Shown one piece after another: positions 49,599 through 57,654 of a stretch of DNA of 64,000 bases. The DNA comes from Microcella sp. (lineage in GTDB: Bacteria > Actinomycetota > Actinomycetes > Actinomycetales > Microbacteriaceae), in the NCBI RefSeq assembly GCF_019739195.1, contig NZ_JAHHDS010000002.1, positions 145,535 to 209,534 on the forward strand. Reading direction: 5' to 3'. A model generated the notes under the pieces. That model did no database searches. It was not told where the DNA came from and was given only the letters and a program-made list of their open reading frames with translations. The first letter of the stretch is position 1; each line of letters begins with the position of its first letter. The position numbers and the translations under genes are program-made.

Positions 49599-50743
49599 GC
49601 GCTCACCCCGGCAGAATACGTCGAGGGCTGCAGCACGTCGAGCTCGACCGCGAGCCGCACGAACATGGCGTGGCTCCACAGCAGGGGTGTGGCGACGGGG
49701 CCCCAGCGTTCGAGCCACTCGTTGCGCCGCTCGGGCGCCAACAGATGGTCGGGCACCTGCTCGGGCAGAAAGCCGTCGTCGGTCTCGGTGCCGGCGGCCC
49801 AGGTCAGCAGTCGCAAGGCCGCATCGCGATCGCCGGCGCGACTGTGAGCGAGTCCGAGAAAGCAGCTCAGCAGGGGCCACTGCCCGCCGCCGAAGAAGGT
49901 GTCGAGCAGGTAGCGGTGCACGCCGCCGTCGACGCTCAACTGCGTCTCGATCGCGCGGATGCTCGCGAGGCCCAGCGGGCTCGTCGCCTCGACAACGCCG
50001 AGGGGTGCGATCACGGCCGCGAGCGAGCCGTCGACCGCGGTCGAGCCGAGCCACTTGGCGAGGTGACCATCGTACGTGCCGCGGTCGGCGATGAGGCCGC
50101 GGGCGGATGCTGCTGCCGAGGTCGCCGCTGCGGCACCGTCGGCGGTCAGCAGGTCAGAGCGCGACGCGGCCTCGAGCCCGGCCACGACGCAGCCGAGCGT
50201 CGAGACGTGCTTCTCGGCCGCGTGCTCCTCCCACCAGTCGTAGCAGGGCCGCGACCATGTGGCGAGCAGGTAGTCGACACTCAAGCGGATGCCGTCGGCC
50301 CAGCGGTCGAGATCGAGGTCGTGGCGTTCGGCGTGAGCAATGCACGCCCACACCCACGTGCCGTAGCCGTCGGTCTGGAAGTCCCACCAGTCGTCGTCGC
50401 CCTCGTCTCCGTCGAAGGTGAAACGGGTGGCGAGCATGCGGTCATCGGGCAGCGGGGTGCCGGCGGCCTCCGCCGCGACGATCTGGGCGATGCGGTCGCT
50501 GCGCTGATCGAGCATCCGGTTGCACCAGTCGAAGAAGCGCGAGGCCGACTCGACGGCGCCCGCCGCCGACATGCCGTCGGCAATGAAGGCGCCGTCGCGA
50601 AACCAGCTGTAGCCCTGGTAGGCCGAGAAGGTGGGGCTCGCGGGGTAGGCGCCGCCCGCGTGCTGCAGGCTCTCGATGAGGGCCACGCTGCGCGCGGCGA
50701 GGTCGGCGAGCTGATCGAGATCGCTCGAGGTGGTGATGGTCAT
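49595..50743 (-). CDS. Glycoside hydrolase family 15 (glucoamylase-like)
   Basis: A 382-residue (alpha/alpha)6-barrel protein of GH15. It has YQGYSWFRDGAFIADGMSA, WWDFQTDGYGTWVWACI, the catalytic acid in YDWWEEHAAEKHVSTLG (Glu172), and the general base in DGFLPEQVPDHLL near the end. It lacks the N-terminal starch-like domain and a signal peptide, so it works inside the cell, probably releasing glucose from short alpha-glucosides taken up by the ABC system. It starts at ATG 50743, 29 bases past the end of a strong hairpin that follows the binding-protein gene. Confidence 0.9.
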   Translation of the reverse strand: MTITTSSDLDQLADLAARSVALIESLQHAGGAYPASPTFSAYQGYSWFRDGAFIADGMSAAGAVESASRFFDWCNRMLDQRSDRIAQIVAAEAAGTPLPDDRMLATRFTFDGDEGDDDWWDFQTDGYGTWVWACIAHAERHDLDLDRWADGIRLSVDYLLATWSRPCYDWWEEHAAEKHVSTLGCVVAGLEAASRSDLLTADGAAAATSAAASARGLIADRGTYDGHLAKWLGSTAVDGSLAAVIAPLGVVEATSPLGLASIRAIETQLSVDGGVHRYLLDTFFGGGQWPLLSCFLGLAHSRAGDRDAALRLLTWAAGTETDDGFLPEQVPDHLLAPERRNEWLERWGPVATPLLWSHAMFVRLAVELDVLQPSTYSAGVSA

Positions 50744-50771
50744 GAGCGTGGGCCCTCCAGGGCGTGGCCGG

Positions 50772-50809
50772 GGTGGGGTTCCGGCGACTCGCGCCGCCGG
50801 AACCCCACC
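50772..50809 (-). terminator. 15-bp hairpin after the binding-protein gene
   Basis: GGTGGGGTTCCGGCG and CGCCGGAACCCCACC pair perfectly around an 8-base loop, 21 bases past the binding-protein stop and before GH15. With no T tract it probably stabilises the binding-protein mRNA and reduces read-through, as the intergenic structures after malE-type genes do. Confidence 0.8.
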
Positions 50810-50829
50810 GAGAGGTCGAGGGTTGCGGG

Positions 50830-52074
50830 TCAGCCGCCGATGACGGCGTTGATGCGCTCCTCAGCGCTCGCGAGTGCTTCGGCGACGGTCTTGCGACCGG
50901 CCTGGGCCTCGATGAGCTCCTCGTTCATGATGTCTTGCATCTCTTGCTGGCCGGTCGAGACGATCGGCTGGATCGCGATGCCGTCGAGCGAGTCGAAGAC
51001 CGCCTGACGGTTGGCCGGGTTGTCTTTCGTCAGGTACAGCGCCAGCTGCGACTCGTCGCTGATCGGCGGCAGCTCCCAGCCCGACTCGAGCCGCACGTCG
51101 ACCATCGTCTGCGACGAGGTCAAGAACTCGGCGAAGAGCGTGGCGGCCTCGATGTTCTCGGAGGTTGCCGAGACACCCACGGCGTTCGAGAACACGCCGC
51201 TGGCCTGCTGAGTCTTGCCCGGCTCGACCGCGATGTCCCAGTTGAAGGGCACATCGGCGACGGCGCCGAACACCCAGATGCCCGTGTGCAGCATGCCGAG
51301 CTTGCCGTCGACGAACAGGTTCGTGTCGAAGTCGGGGGTTCCCTGACCCTGCTCGATCGTCGGCATGACGGTGCCGCTCTTGTTCACGAGCCACTCTGCG
51401 GCCTCGATGCCGCCCGGGGTGTTGAAGGCCACCGCGGTGCGGTCGTCGTTCAAGAACGACTCGCCGTTCTGCGCGAGCACCTTGTAGTACTCGAAGAACG
51501 ACACCGGCTGGTGGCTGCCCCAGATGTCGCCGCCGAGCGCGGTGATCGCTTCAGCAGCAGCCTGCTCGTCGGCCCACGTCCAGTCGGCCGTCGGGTAGTC
51601 GAGACCGGCCTGGTCGAAGAGGTCGGCGTTGTAGTACAGCACGACGGCCGAGAACGAGCTCGGCAGACCGTAGCTGACGCCGTCGCGCGAATAGGCCTCG
51701 ATGAGCGACTCGCGGTAGGCCTCGGGGTTCGCGACCTCGAGGGGCGCCAGGGCGCCCGAGTCGGCGAGCGTCTGGAAGAACCCGAAGTCGGTGTCGACCA
51801 CATCGGCGATCGAGCCGGCCGCGAGGTCGGTCTGCAGCGCCGTGAAGTAGTCGCCGTAGGGCAGCGTCGTCACCTCGACAGTGATGTTCGGGTTCTCGGC
51901 CTCGAAGGCGTCGATGATGGCGGCGAGGTTGTCTTCGTTGCCATCGTTCGAGATGAAGTTGCTGTAGGTGATGGTGACCGGGCCTTCGGGCTCGGCCGGC
52001 TCGGCGGCGCAACCGCCGAGCACGAGTGCGGAGACGCCGGCGAGGCCGACGGCTGCGATGAGTGAACGCTTCAT
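50830..52074 (-). CDS. ABC sugar-binding lipoprotein
   Basis: A 414-residue extracellular solute-binding protein of family 1 (MalE-like). A signal peptide with lipobox VLGGC (Cys22) is followed by PVTITYSNFISNDGNEDNLA, FEAENPNITVEVTTLPYGDY and the family-typical GKLGMLHTGIWVFGAV. It delivers a sugar to the two adjacent permeases. The start at 52074 has AAAGGAG upstream. In this operon it follows the permeases, while most related loci place it first. Confidence 0.93.
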   Translation of the reverse strand: MKRSLIAAVGLAGVSALVLGGCAAEPAEPEGPVTITYSNFISNDGNEDNLAAIIDAFEAENPNITVEVTTLPYGDYFTALQTDLAAGSIADVVDTDFGFFQTLADSGALAPLEVANPEAYRESLIEAYSRDGVSYGLPSSFSAVVLYYNADLFDQAGLDYPTADWTWADEQAAAEAITALGGDIWGSHQPVSFFEYYKVLAQNGESFLNDDRTAVAFNTPGGIEAAEWLVNKSGTVMPTIEQGQGTPDFDTNLFVDGKLGMLHTGIWVFGAVADVPFNWDIAVEPGKTQQASGVFSNAVGVSATSENIEAATLFAEFLTSSQTMVDVRLESGWELPPISDESQLALYLTKDNPANRQAVFDSLDGIAIQPIVSTGQQEMQDIMNEELIEAQAGRKTVAEALASAEERINAVIGG

Positions 52075-52143
52075 GTGAGTGCTATCTCCTTTGATATTCG
52101 GTACCGGTGGTGCGGATCTTTTCGATGGGTGGGTTCCCGAGGA

Positions 52144-52971
52144 CTACTTGATCCCCGAGCTGGCGACGCCCTGGATGATGTACTTCTGGGCGAAGATGTA
52201 GAGCGCGAGCATGGGCAGCACGCTGATGACCGAGCCGGCCATGACGACGTCCCACGCGGTCGTGTACTGGCCTTGCAGGCCGGCGAGCGCGATCGGCAGC
52301 GTCTGCAGCTCGGGTGATCGCAGCACGATGAGCGGCCACAAGAAGCTGTTCCAGCTGCCCATGAACGCGAAGATCGTCAGCGTCGCGAGCGCGGGCTTGA
52401 TGTTCGGCAGGATGATCGAGAAGAACACACGGAAGTGGCCCGCGCCGTCGAGCGTTGCGGCCTCATCGAGCTCGCGGGGCACCTGGTTGACGGCCTGGCG
52501 CAGCAGGAAGATGCCGAAGGCGCTCGCGAAGGTCGGCAACAGGGCGCCGAGGTAGGTGTTGAGCAGCCCGAAGGTCTTCAGCTGGGCGAAGAGCGGCACG
52601 ACCAGCACCTGCAGCGGAATCATCATCGTGGCGAGGTACACCGCGAAGACGACGCCGCGGCCCCGAAACGGCAGCCTGCTGAAGGCGTAGGCCGCAGTGG
52701 CGCTCGTGAAGAGCTGCACGATCGTCGTGATGACGGCGAGCATGAGGCTGTTGAGCACCACGCGCGCGAAGGGACGCTCGGTGAACAGCACCTCGTAGGC
52801 CTCGAACGACGGGTTCTCGGGCCACAGCTGCGGTGTGATCGAGAAGCCGGCCCCGGGGGTAATCGAGGTAATGAAGGTCCACAGGAACGGAAAGAACATC
52901 GCTGCTGCGCCGAGGATGACGGCGATGTGCAGCACGATCCAGCCCGCGCGGCTCGTGGTGCGCTCACGCAT
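52144..52971 (-). CDS. ABC sugar permease, MalG-like
   Basis: A 275-residue inner-membrane permease with six helices. The conserved EAA loop for contact with the ATPase reads ELDEAATLDGAGHFRVFFSI-ILP (EAATLDGAG-x8-LP). The helix start MFFPFLWTFITSI and the late FMGSWNSFLWPLIVL are typical for MalG-type subunits of carbohydrate-uptake CUT1 systems. It overlaps the MalF-like gene by 8 bases. Confidence 0.93.
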   Translation of the reverse strand: MRERTTSRAGWIVLHIAVILGAAAMFFPFLWTFITSITPGAGFSITPQLWPENPSFEAYEVLFTERPFARVVLNSLMLAVITTIVQLFTSATAAYAFSRLPFRGRGVVFAVYLATMMIPLQVLVVPLFAQLKTFGLLNTYLGALLPTFASAFGIFLLRQAVNQVPRELDEAATLDGAGHFRVFFSIILPNIKPALATLTIFAFMGSWNSFLWPLIVLRSPELQTLPIALAGLQGQYTTAWDVVMAGSVISVLPMLALYIFAQKYIIQGVASSGIK

Positions 52972-53917
52972 AGTGCACCCACCGCTTCTGACCGATGATC
53001 TGCACGACGGTCACGCCGAGAATGACGGCGAAGAGCATCCACGACAGGGCCGAGGCCTCACCCGCCGCGCCGTAGCGGAACGTGAGGTCGTAGATTTGTT
53101 GCACGACGACCTGGCTCGAGCCCGCAGGGCCGCCGCCCGTCATCGCGTAGACCTGATCGAAGACCTGGAAGCCGTTGATGAGCGAGATGACCACGACGAA
53201 GAACGTGCTGGGGCTCAGCATCGGAAGGGTCACGTTACGGAATCGCGCCCACGCGCCCGCGCCGTCAACCTTCGCCGCGTCGTAGAGATCGGGGTTGATC
53301 GCCTGGAGGCCGGCGAGCAAGATCACCATGACGAAACCGAGGTCTTTCCAGGCGCTCGCGAGAATGATCGAGGGCATCGACCACGCCGGCTCAGCCCACC
53401 AGCCGGGGCCGTCGATGCCGACCCAGCCGAGCACGGTGTTGACGACGCCGTTGCTCGGGTTGAGCAACCAGCGCCACACGACGGCGACGGCGATCCAGCT
53501 CGTCACGACGGGCAAGAAGTAGATGCCGCGCCAGAACGATCGACCCTTGAGAGCACGGTTCAGGGCGAGGGCGAGAATGAGACCGCCGACGTAGACGAGC
53601 GGCAGATAGCCGACGATGTAGTAGAGCGTGTTGCCGAAGACCGCGGCCGTGCCCGGGTCTGCGAGCAGCTCGGCGAAGTTGTCGAGACCGACGAACTGCA
53701 TGGGCGTGATGAGGTTCCAGTCATGGAGACTGATCCATGCCGCCGACACCATCGGCACCAGCACGAACAACGCGAGCGGCACCGCGCTCGGCAACAAGAA
53801 GGCCGCGACCGTGAGGCCGTAGCGCCAGCCGCGCTTCTTCGGCGCGCGCACCGGAGCCGTGAGGCGCTCGACCGGCGCCCGATCGACGAGGCTCGTCTGC
53901 AGCGTCGAGACGCTCAC
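52964..53917 (-). CDS. ABC sugar permease, MalF-like
   Basis: A 317-residue CUT1 permease. A basic N-terminus is followed by a first helix (FLLPSAVPLALFVLVPM) and five more helices; the ATPase-contact loop is present as DAAKVDGAGAWARFRNVTLP (EAA-type: DAAKVDGAG, then LP 9 residues later). Segment TGGGPAGSSQVVVQQIY is characteristic. Its ATG overlaps the ROK gene stop by 4 bases. It forms the channel with the MalG-like subunit; the ATP-binding subunit is not encoded in this window. Confidence 0.93.
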   Translation of the reverse strand: MSVSTLQTSLVDRAPVERLTAPVRAPKKRGWRYGLTVAAFLLPSAVPLALFVLVPMVSAAWISLHDWNLITPMQFVGLDNFAELLADPGTAAVFGNTLYYIVGYLPLVYVGGLILALALNRALKGRSFWRGIYFLPVVTSWIAVAVVWRWLLNPSNGVVNTVLGWVGIDGPGWWAEPAWSMPSIILASAWKDLGFVMVILLAGLQAINPDLYDAAKVDGAGAWARFRNVTLPMLSPSTFFVVVISLINGFQVFDQVYAMTGGGPAGSSQVVVQQIYDLTFRYGAAGEASALSWMLFAVILGVTVVQIIGQKRWVHYA

Positions 53918-55134
53918 GAGGGGTCTCCGGCCGGTGCCGCCTGCTCGACGAGCCGCTGACGCACAAGGTCACCCTGATCGCCCGCGACGCCGTCGGCGTC
54001 GAAGGGGGTCGCGAGCACGAGAGTCGCTGCGCCCTGCGCCCAGCTGTCGTCTTGCCAGCTCTCGACCGCGACGGCAACGCCGCGGCGCGACGGCATGAGC
54101 GCGGCGCGAAAGGCGGGCTCGAATCCGAATGACCAGTGCGCCCAGTCGGTGGTTCCTTCGCCGAGCACGATGATGATCTCGGGGTCGAGCGCGTGTACGA
54201 GCCCGGCGAGCGTGCGTCCGAGTAGGTGACCGGCCTCGCCGAAGATCGCGGCGGCAGCGGCGTCTCCCCCGGCGGCCGCGTCGCGCAGTGCGGCGAGAGG
54301 GGCGTCTGACCCGATGACCCCGCGCTCGCGGGCGATGCGCACGAGGGCGTCTTCACTGATGAAGGTCTCGAGACAGCCGCGGTTGCCGCAGCTGCAGAGA
54401 GGGCCCTCATCGCGCACGGGGATATGACCGATCTCACCGGCGCCCCCGCCCGTGCCGCGCACAATGACACCGTCGATGACGATCGCGGCTCCGACGCCGG
54501 TGCCGATCGTCACGACGAGAAAGTTGCGGTGCCGTCGACCCAGCCCGTAGAGCCGTTCGGCCATGGCCACGGCGTTGACGTTGTTCTCGACGAGCACGGG
54601 CAGCCCCAGCTCGCGTCGCAGGGTCGAACCGATCGGCACGTTGGTCCAGCCGAGCTGGGTCGAGTTGACGATGCCCGTGCCTTGAGCATCCACATCGCCC
54701 GGAACCCCCACGCCGACGCCCAGCAGCGGCGTGTCGGCTCCCCCGGCAATAAAGCGGCGCAGCCGGTCGGCGAGAACGGCGAGCATCGTGTTCGCCGCCG
54801 CATCGAAGGGTTCGCTCGCGGTGCGGCCGACCGAGCCGTCGATACCGACCTCGACGAAGGCGAGGTGATCAGCGGCGACCTTCACACCGACCGCGCGACC
54901 GGCGCTCGCGACGAGCCCCAGCATGCGCGCGGGGCGGCCGCCCTGGCTGGCCTGGTGGGCGAGCTCGCGGATCAGGCCGTCGGCGATGAGATCTTTCGAC
55001 AACTGCGTCATGAGCGCCGGCGAGAGCGAGAGCGACCGGGCGAGATCGGCGCGCGAAGCCGGACCGTGCGCGCCCAGGTGCGCGAGAATCGCAGACCTGT
55101 TCACGTCGGTGCGTGCCATCGGACGAAGCGCCAT
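53914..55134 (-). CDS. ROK family transcriptional regulator
   Basis: A 406-residue sugar-responsive repressor. The N-terminal winged helix reads NRSAILAHLGAHGPASRADL, then ARSLSLSPALMTQLSKDLIA. The ROK/kinase-fold part has VGVGVPGDVDAQGTGIVNS, the ENNVNAVAMAERLYG segment with the sugar-binding Asn-Asp-type site, GTGVGAAIVIDGVIVRG, and the zinc motif CSCGNRGCLE. It heads the operon, so it is produced with the genes it probably controls. A dyad operator lies just upstream of its start. Confidence 0.92.
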   Translation of the reverse strand: MALRPMARTDVNRSAILAHLGAHGPASRADLARSLSLSPALMTQLSKDLIADGLIRELAHQASQGGRPARMLGLVASAGRAVGVKVAADHLAFVEVGIDGSVGRTASEPFDAAANTMLAVLADRLRRFIAGGADTPLLGVGVGVPGDVDAQGTGIVNSTQLGWTNVPIGSTLRRELGLPVLVENNVNAVAMAERLYGLGRRHRNFLVVTIGTGVGAAIVIDGVIVRGTGGGAGEIGHIPVRDEGPLCSCGNRGCLETFISEDALVRIARERGVIGSDAPLAALRDAAAGGDAAAAAIFGEAGHLLGRTLAGLVHALDPEIIIVLGEGTTDWAHWSFGFEPAFRAALMPSRRGVAVAVESWQDDSWAQGAATLVLATPFDADGVAGDQGDLVRQRLVEQAAPAGDPS

Positions 55135-55143
55135 TGGTGTCCC

Positions 55144-55158
55144 TTACTTCAGTAGTAA
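55144..55158. promoter_or_regulatory. Dyad TTACT-N5-AGTAA, candidate ROK operator
   Basis: TTACTTCAGTAGTAA has perfect 5-base arms and lies 10-24 bases before the regulator ATG, overlapping its ribosome-binding and promoter zone. ROK/XylR-type repressors bind AT-rich dyads of this TTACT/AGTAA kind, which suggests autoregulation of the operon. Confidence 0.55.
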
Positions 55159-55217
55159 AGAAACCATAGAATGAAGTTCGGAAGCATGTCAAGCACCCGT
55201 CCGCGAAAGGCCATCAG

Positions 55218-55997
55218 ATGAACGCCGATGTTCACGCCCGGTTCGAGCACTACCTCAACGCGGTCACCCGCCGCCTGCGCGATGACCCGCGGGTCGTCGG
55301 CCTCGTCGCTATGGGCTCGACGGCTGAGCGGCACAGGGTCGACGAGTGGAGCGACCACGACCTCGCGATCGTGACCCTGGCCGGGTACCAAGAAGAGCTG
55401 CGGCACGAGCGCGGCTGGTTACCCGATGCCGAGCATCTCGTGCTCGACGTCATCGAGTGGCACGGCGGCGGCAAGCTGATCTTCGACGACGGCCGCGTGG
55501 TCGAGTTCGGCGTCGCGACAGCAGAGGAGCTCTCCGGCTGGAGCGTGCACCACCACGACGTGTTGTTCGACCGGGGTGGCGTCGCCGAAGCGGTCGCGCT
55601 CGCCGTCGCGCGGTCGCCGCGCAATGCAGACGCCGACCTCGGCGAGACGCTCGCGATCGCTGTCGCGCACACCCACATCGGCGCCGGCAAGGCCGCCCGC
55701 GGCGAACTGCTCGCGGCCAGCACAGCGCTGCGGGGCGATGCCGTCACCGCGCTCGCGACGGCGGTTGCGATCATCTCTGACCCGGATGCTCGCGCCGACT
55801 ACCTCGACCCCCGACGCCGCCTCGAGCAGACCCACCCCGAGGTCGCCCGAGCTCTCGCCGAAGCGATGCGACTCGATGAGCTGGCTCTCGCGCGTCGGTT
55901 GCTCGAGATCGCCGAGCAGCTCGCCGGCGATCGCGCGGAGTTCCCGCGCGCCGCGGTCGACGCCGTGCGCCGTCGGCACGGCTGGTCGACCGACTGA
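55218..55997 (+). CDS. Nucleotidyltransferase-domain protein
   Basis: A 259-residue protein with an N-terminal nucleotidyltransferase fold: RVVGLVAMGSTAERHRVDEW then SDHDLAIVT, giving the GS and Asp-x-Asp pair. A later beta-strand (GRVVEFGVAT) and an all-helical C-terminal half (about 130-259) follow, as in aminoglycoside-adenylyltransferase-like (AadA/KNTase) proteins. Resistance function is not shown; many such genes have no known substrate. It starts 84 bases from the divergent ROK gene and converges on the PNPOx-like gene after 2 bases. Confidence 0.82.
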   Translation: MNADVHARFEHYLNAVTRRLRDDPRVVGLVAMGSTAERHRVDEWSDHDLAIVTLAGYQEELRHERGWLPDAEHLVLDVIEWHGGGKLIFDDGRVVEFGVATAEELSGWSVHHHDVLFDRGGVAEAVALAVARSPRNADADLGETLAIAVAHTHIGAGKAARGELLAASTALRGDAVTALATAVAIISDPDARADYLDPRRRLEQTHPEVARALAEAMRLDELALARRLLEIAEQLAGDRAEFPRAAVDAVRRRHGWSTD

Positions 55998-55999
55998 GG

Positions 56000-56524
56000 T
56001 CAGGGCGCCGCGCGGTACCAGTGGCGCACGTGCTGACGGTCGTGGCTCGCCTGCCAGAACTCGACCTCGGTGGGCGTCAGCGCCCACGCCGCCCAGTCGG
56101 GGTTGTGCGAGTCGGTCACGGCGGGTCGTGCAGCCCAGTCGGCCGCAGCCACCGTGCTCGGCAGCTCTTCGACCTCGCCGGTGAGGCGCACCTGGCGCCC
56201 GAGCTCGGGCCAGTAGAAGGTCATCGCCGCGCTCGGGTTCGCCGCGAGGTCGATGCCCTTGCGGGTCGAGCGCGCGCCGGCGAAGACCCACTGCCCGTCG
56301 ACGAGGTCTTTCAAGATGAGCGTGCGCGCGGTCACGTGGCCCGTGGGCCCCGCCGTCGAGAGGGTGAAGACGTGCGGCTGCGCGACGCCGCGCGCGAGAG
56401 CGTCGTCGAGCCACTGCAGAAACAGCTCGGCGGCGTGCTCGGGCGCGGTCGAGGGGTCGAACGTCGGCAGCGTGGCCGGAAACGCCGGCAACGATCGCAG
56501 CCGGTCGCGCAGTGAGGTGCTCAT
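56000..56524 (-). CDS. PNPOx-like FMN-binding split-barrel protein (PdxH paralogue)
   Basis: A 174-residue protein of the pyridoxamine-phosphate-oxidase-like fold. FTLSTAGPTGHVTARTLILK is the first strand pair, WVFAGARSTRKGIDLAANPS the flavin-phosphate loop, and AAMTFYWPELGRQVRLTGEV the strand that follows; the end EVEFWQASHDRQHVRHWYRA mirrors the PdxH C-terminus (EFWQGRTSRLHDR). It is shorter than pdxH at 5596-6267 and lacks its RPxRWGG motif, so B6 oxidation is doubtful; related proteins reduce or bind flavin or F420. The ATG at 56524 is 6 nt past TAGCCT. Confidence 0.85.
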   Translation of the reverse strand: MSTSLRDRLRSLPAFPATLPTFDPSTAPEHAAELFLQWLDDALARGVAQPHVFTLSTAGPTGHVTARTLILKDLVDGQWVFAGARSTRKGIDLAANPSAAMTFYWPELGRQVRLTGEVEELPSTVAAADWAARPAVTDSHNPDWAAWALTPTEVEFWQASHDRQHVRHWYRAAP

Positions 56525-56530
56525 GTCGTC

Positions 56531-56536
56531 AGGCTA
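56531..56536 (-). promoter_or_regulatory. -10-like hexamer for the PNPOx-like gene
   Basis: TAGCCT on the minus strand ends 6 nt before the ATG at 56524. Its TAG is the stop codon of the HerA-like gene. Confidence 0.5.
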
Positions 56537-57631
56537 GCCCGCCTGGCCGCGAAGAGGCACCCGCACATCGGCCCCGCCTTCGTGCGTGTAGCGCGCCCGC
56601 ATACGCACGACGCCGTCGGTGGGCGCGAAACCGCCCGCGAGCAACGCCTGCCCCTGCTCGAACGTCGAGGCTCGGGCGAAGAGCTCGGAAGGCACGAACC
56701 CGAAGACGTCGCCGAGCTCAGCAAGATCAGCCGGTGAGCTCATCTTCATCAACCCGAGGTTGTCACACTGCGAGATCACGCCGGGGTGCACTTTCGAGGG
56801 CCGCTGGGTGGAGAGGAGCATCCAGATGCCGTATTTGCGCCCTTCCGCGGCAATCTGGATGATGCGTTCTCGCACCGCGACCCCGAGGGTTCCGCTGAGC
56901 TCGGGCGAGCTGACATTGTGCGCCTCATCGATGACGAGCAGCACCGGCCGCCGCTCTTCGCGCCGCAGCCACAGGTCATCGAGCACCGCGAGCACGACCG
57001 ACAGAGACTCGTCGGGGTGCGCGAAGCCGCCGATGTCGAGCACGGTCGCGTCGGGGCGTTCGGCGATGATCTCACTGGCTGCCGGATGCTCGCCGGCCCA
57101 GATCTGCCACTCGAGCAGCCCGAGGTTCTCGATGCGCTGCGCGATCGCGAGCTGGCCCGGATCGTCTGACGACCGCAACCGGCCGATCAGGGTCGAGGCA
57201 TCGAGGGTCTCTGCCGAGTCGGAGAGATGCAGAAAGGCGTTGTACTCGAGGCGGTCGACGATGGGGTCGAGGCGCATGATCGCGGCCTTCGACTGCGGCA
57301 GCATGGTCGAGAATCTCGCGCGCAGGGCGTCGGTGCCCTGATGCGCAGGCCGCAGCACGCGGATGTCGCGTGCGCGCAGGGCATCGCCGGCCGAGGAGTC
57401 GACGCCGTCGCGCACCTCGCCGAGCCGCACGAAGTCGGCGTTCGGGTCGATGATGACGAGGGGCAGGGCCGTGCGCAGCAGCAGCTCTTCGAGCACGACG
57501 CCGAGAGCGTAGGTCTTGCCCGAGCCGCTCTGGCCGCACCAGAACGTGTGGCGATTGAACTTCTCGGGCCGCAATCCGGCCGCGGTCGTTGTACCGTCGA
57601 CGACCCCGACGTCGAGCAGCGACTCGGTCAC
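56534..57631 (-). CDS. HerA/VirB4-like ATPase (DUF87)
   Basis: A 365-residue P-loop ATPase of the FtsK-HerA group. The Walker A motif is WCGQSGSGKTYALG (33-40), Walker B is PVLLVIDEAHN, and the late STQRPSKVHPGVISQCDNLG segment with the conserved arginine finger region (LLSTQRPSKV) is the HerA signature. HerA proteins pump DNA or associate with nucleases (NurA) and Sir2 or other effectors in defence, but no such partner is adjacent. The GTG at 57631 has GGAGAG upstream. It follows clpX after 23 bases in the same direction and may share its transcript. Confidence 0.85.
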   Translation of the reverse strand: MTESLLDVGVVDGTTTAAGLRPEKFNRHTFWCGQSGSGKTYALGVVLEELLLRTALPLVIIDPNADFVRLGEVRDGVDSSAGDALRARDIRVLRPAHQGTDALRARFSTMLPQSKAAIMRLDPIVDRLEYNAFLHLSDSAETLDASTLIGRLRSSDDPGQLAIAQRIENLGLLEWQIWAGEHPAASEIIAERPDATVLDIGGFAHPDESLSVVLAVLDDLWLRREERRPVLLVIDEAHNVSSPELSGTLGVAVRERIIQIAAEGRKYGIWMLLSTQRPSKVHPGVISQCDNLGLMKMSSPADLAELGDVFGFVPSELFARASTFEQGQALLAGGFAPTDGVVRMRARYTHEGGADVRVPLRGQAG

Positions 57632-57654
57632 GGTGTCACGCTCTCCGGGTCGAC

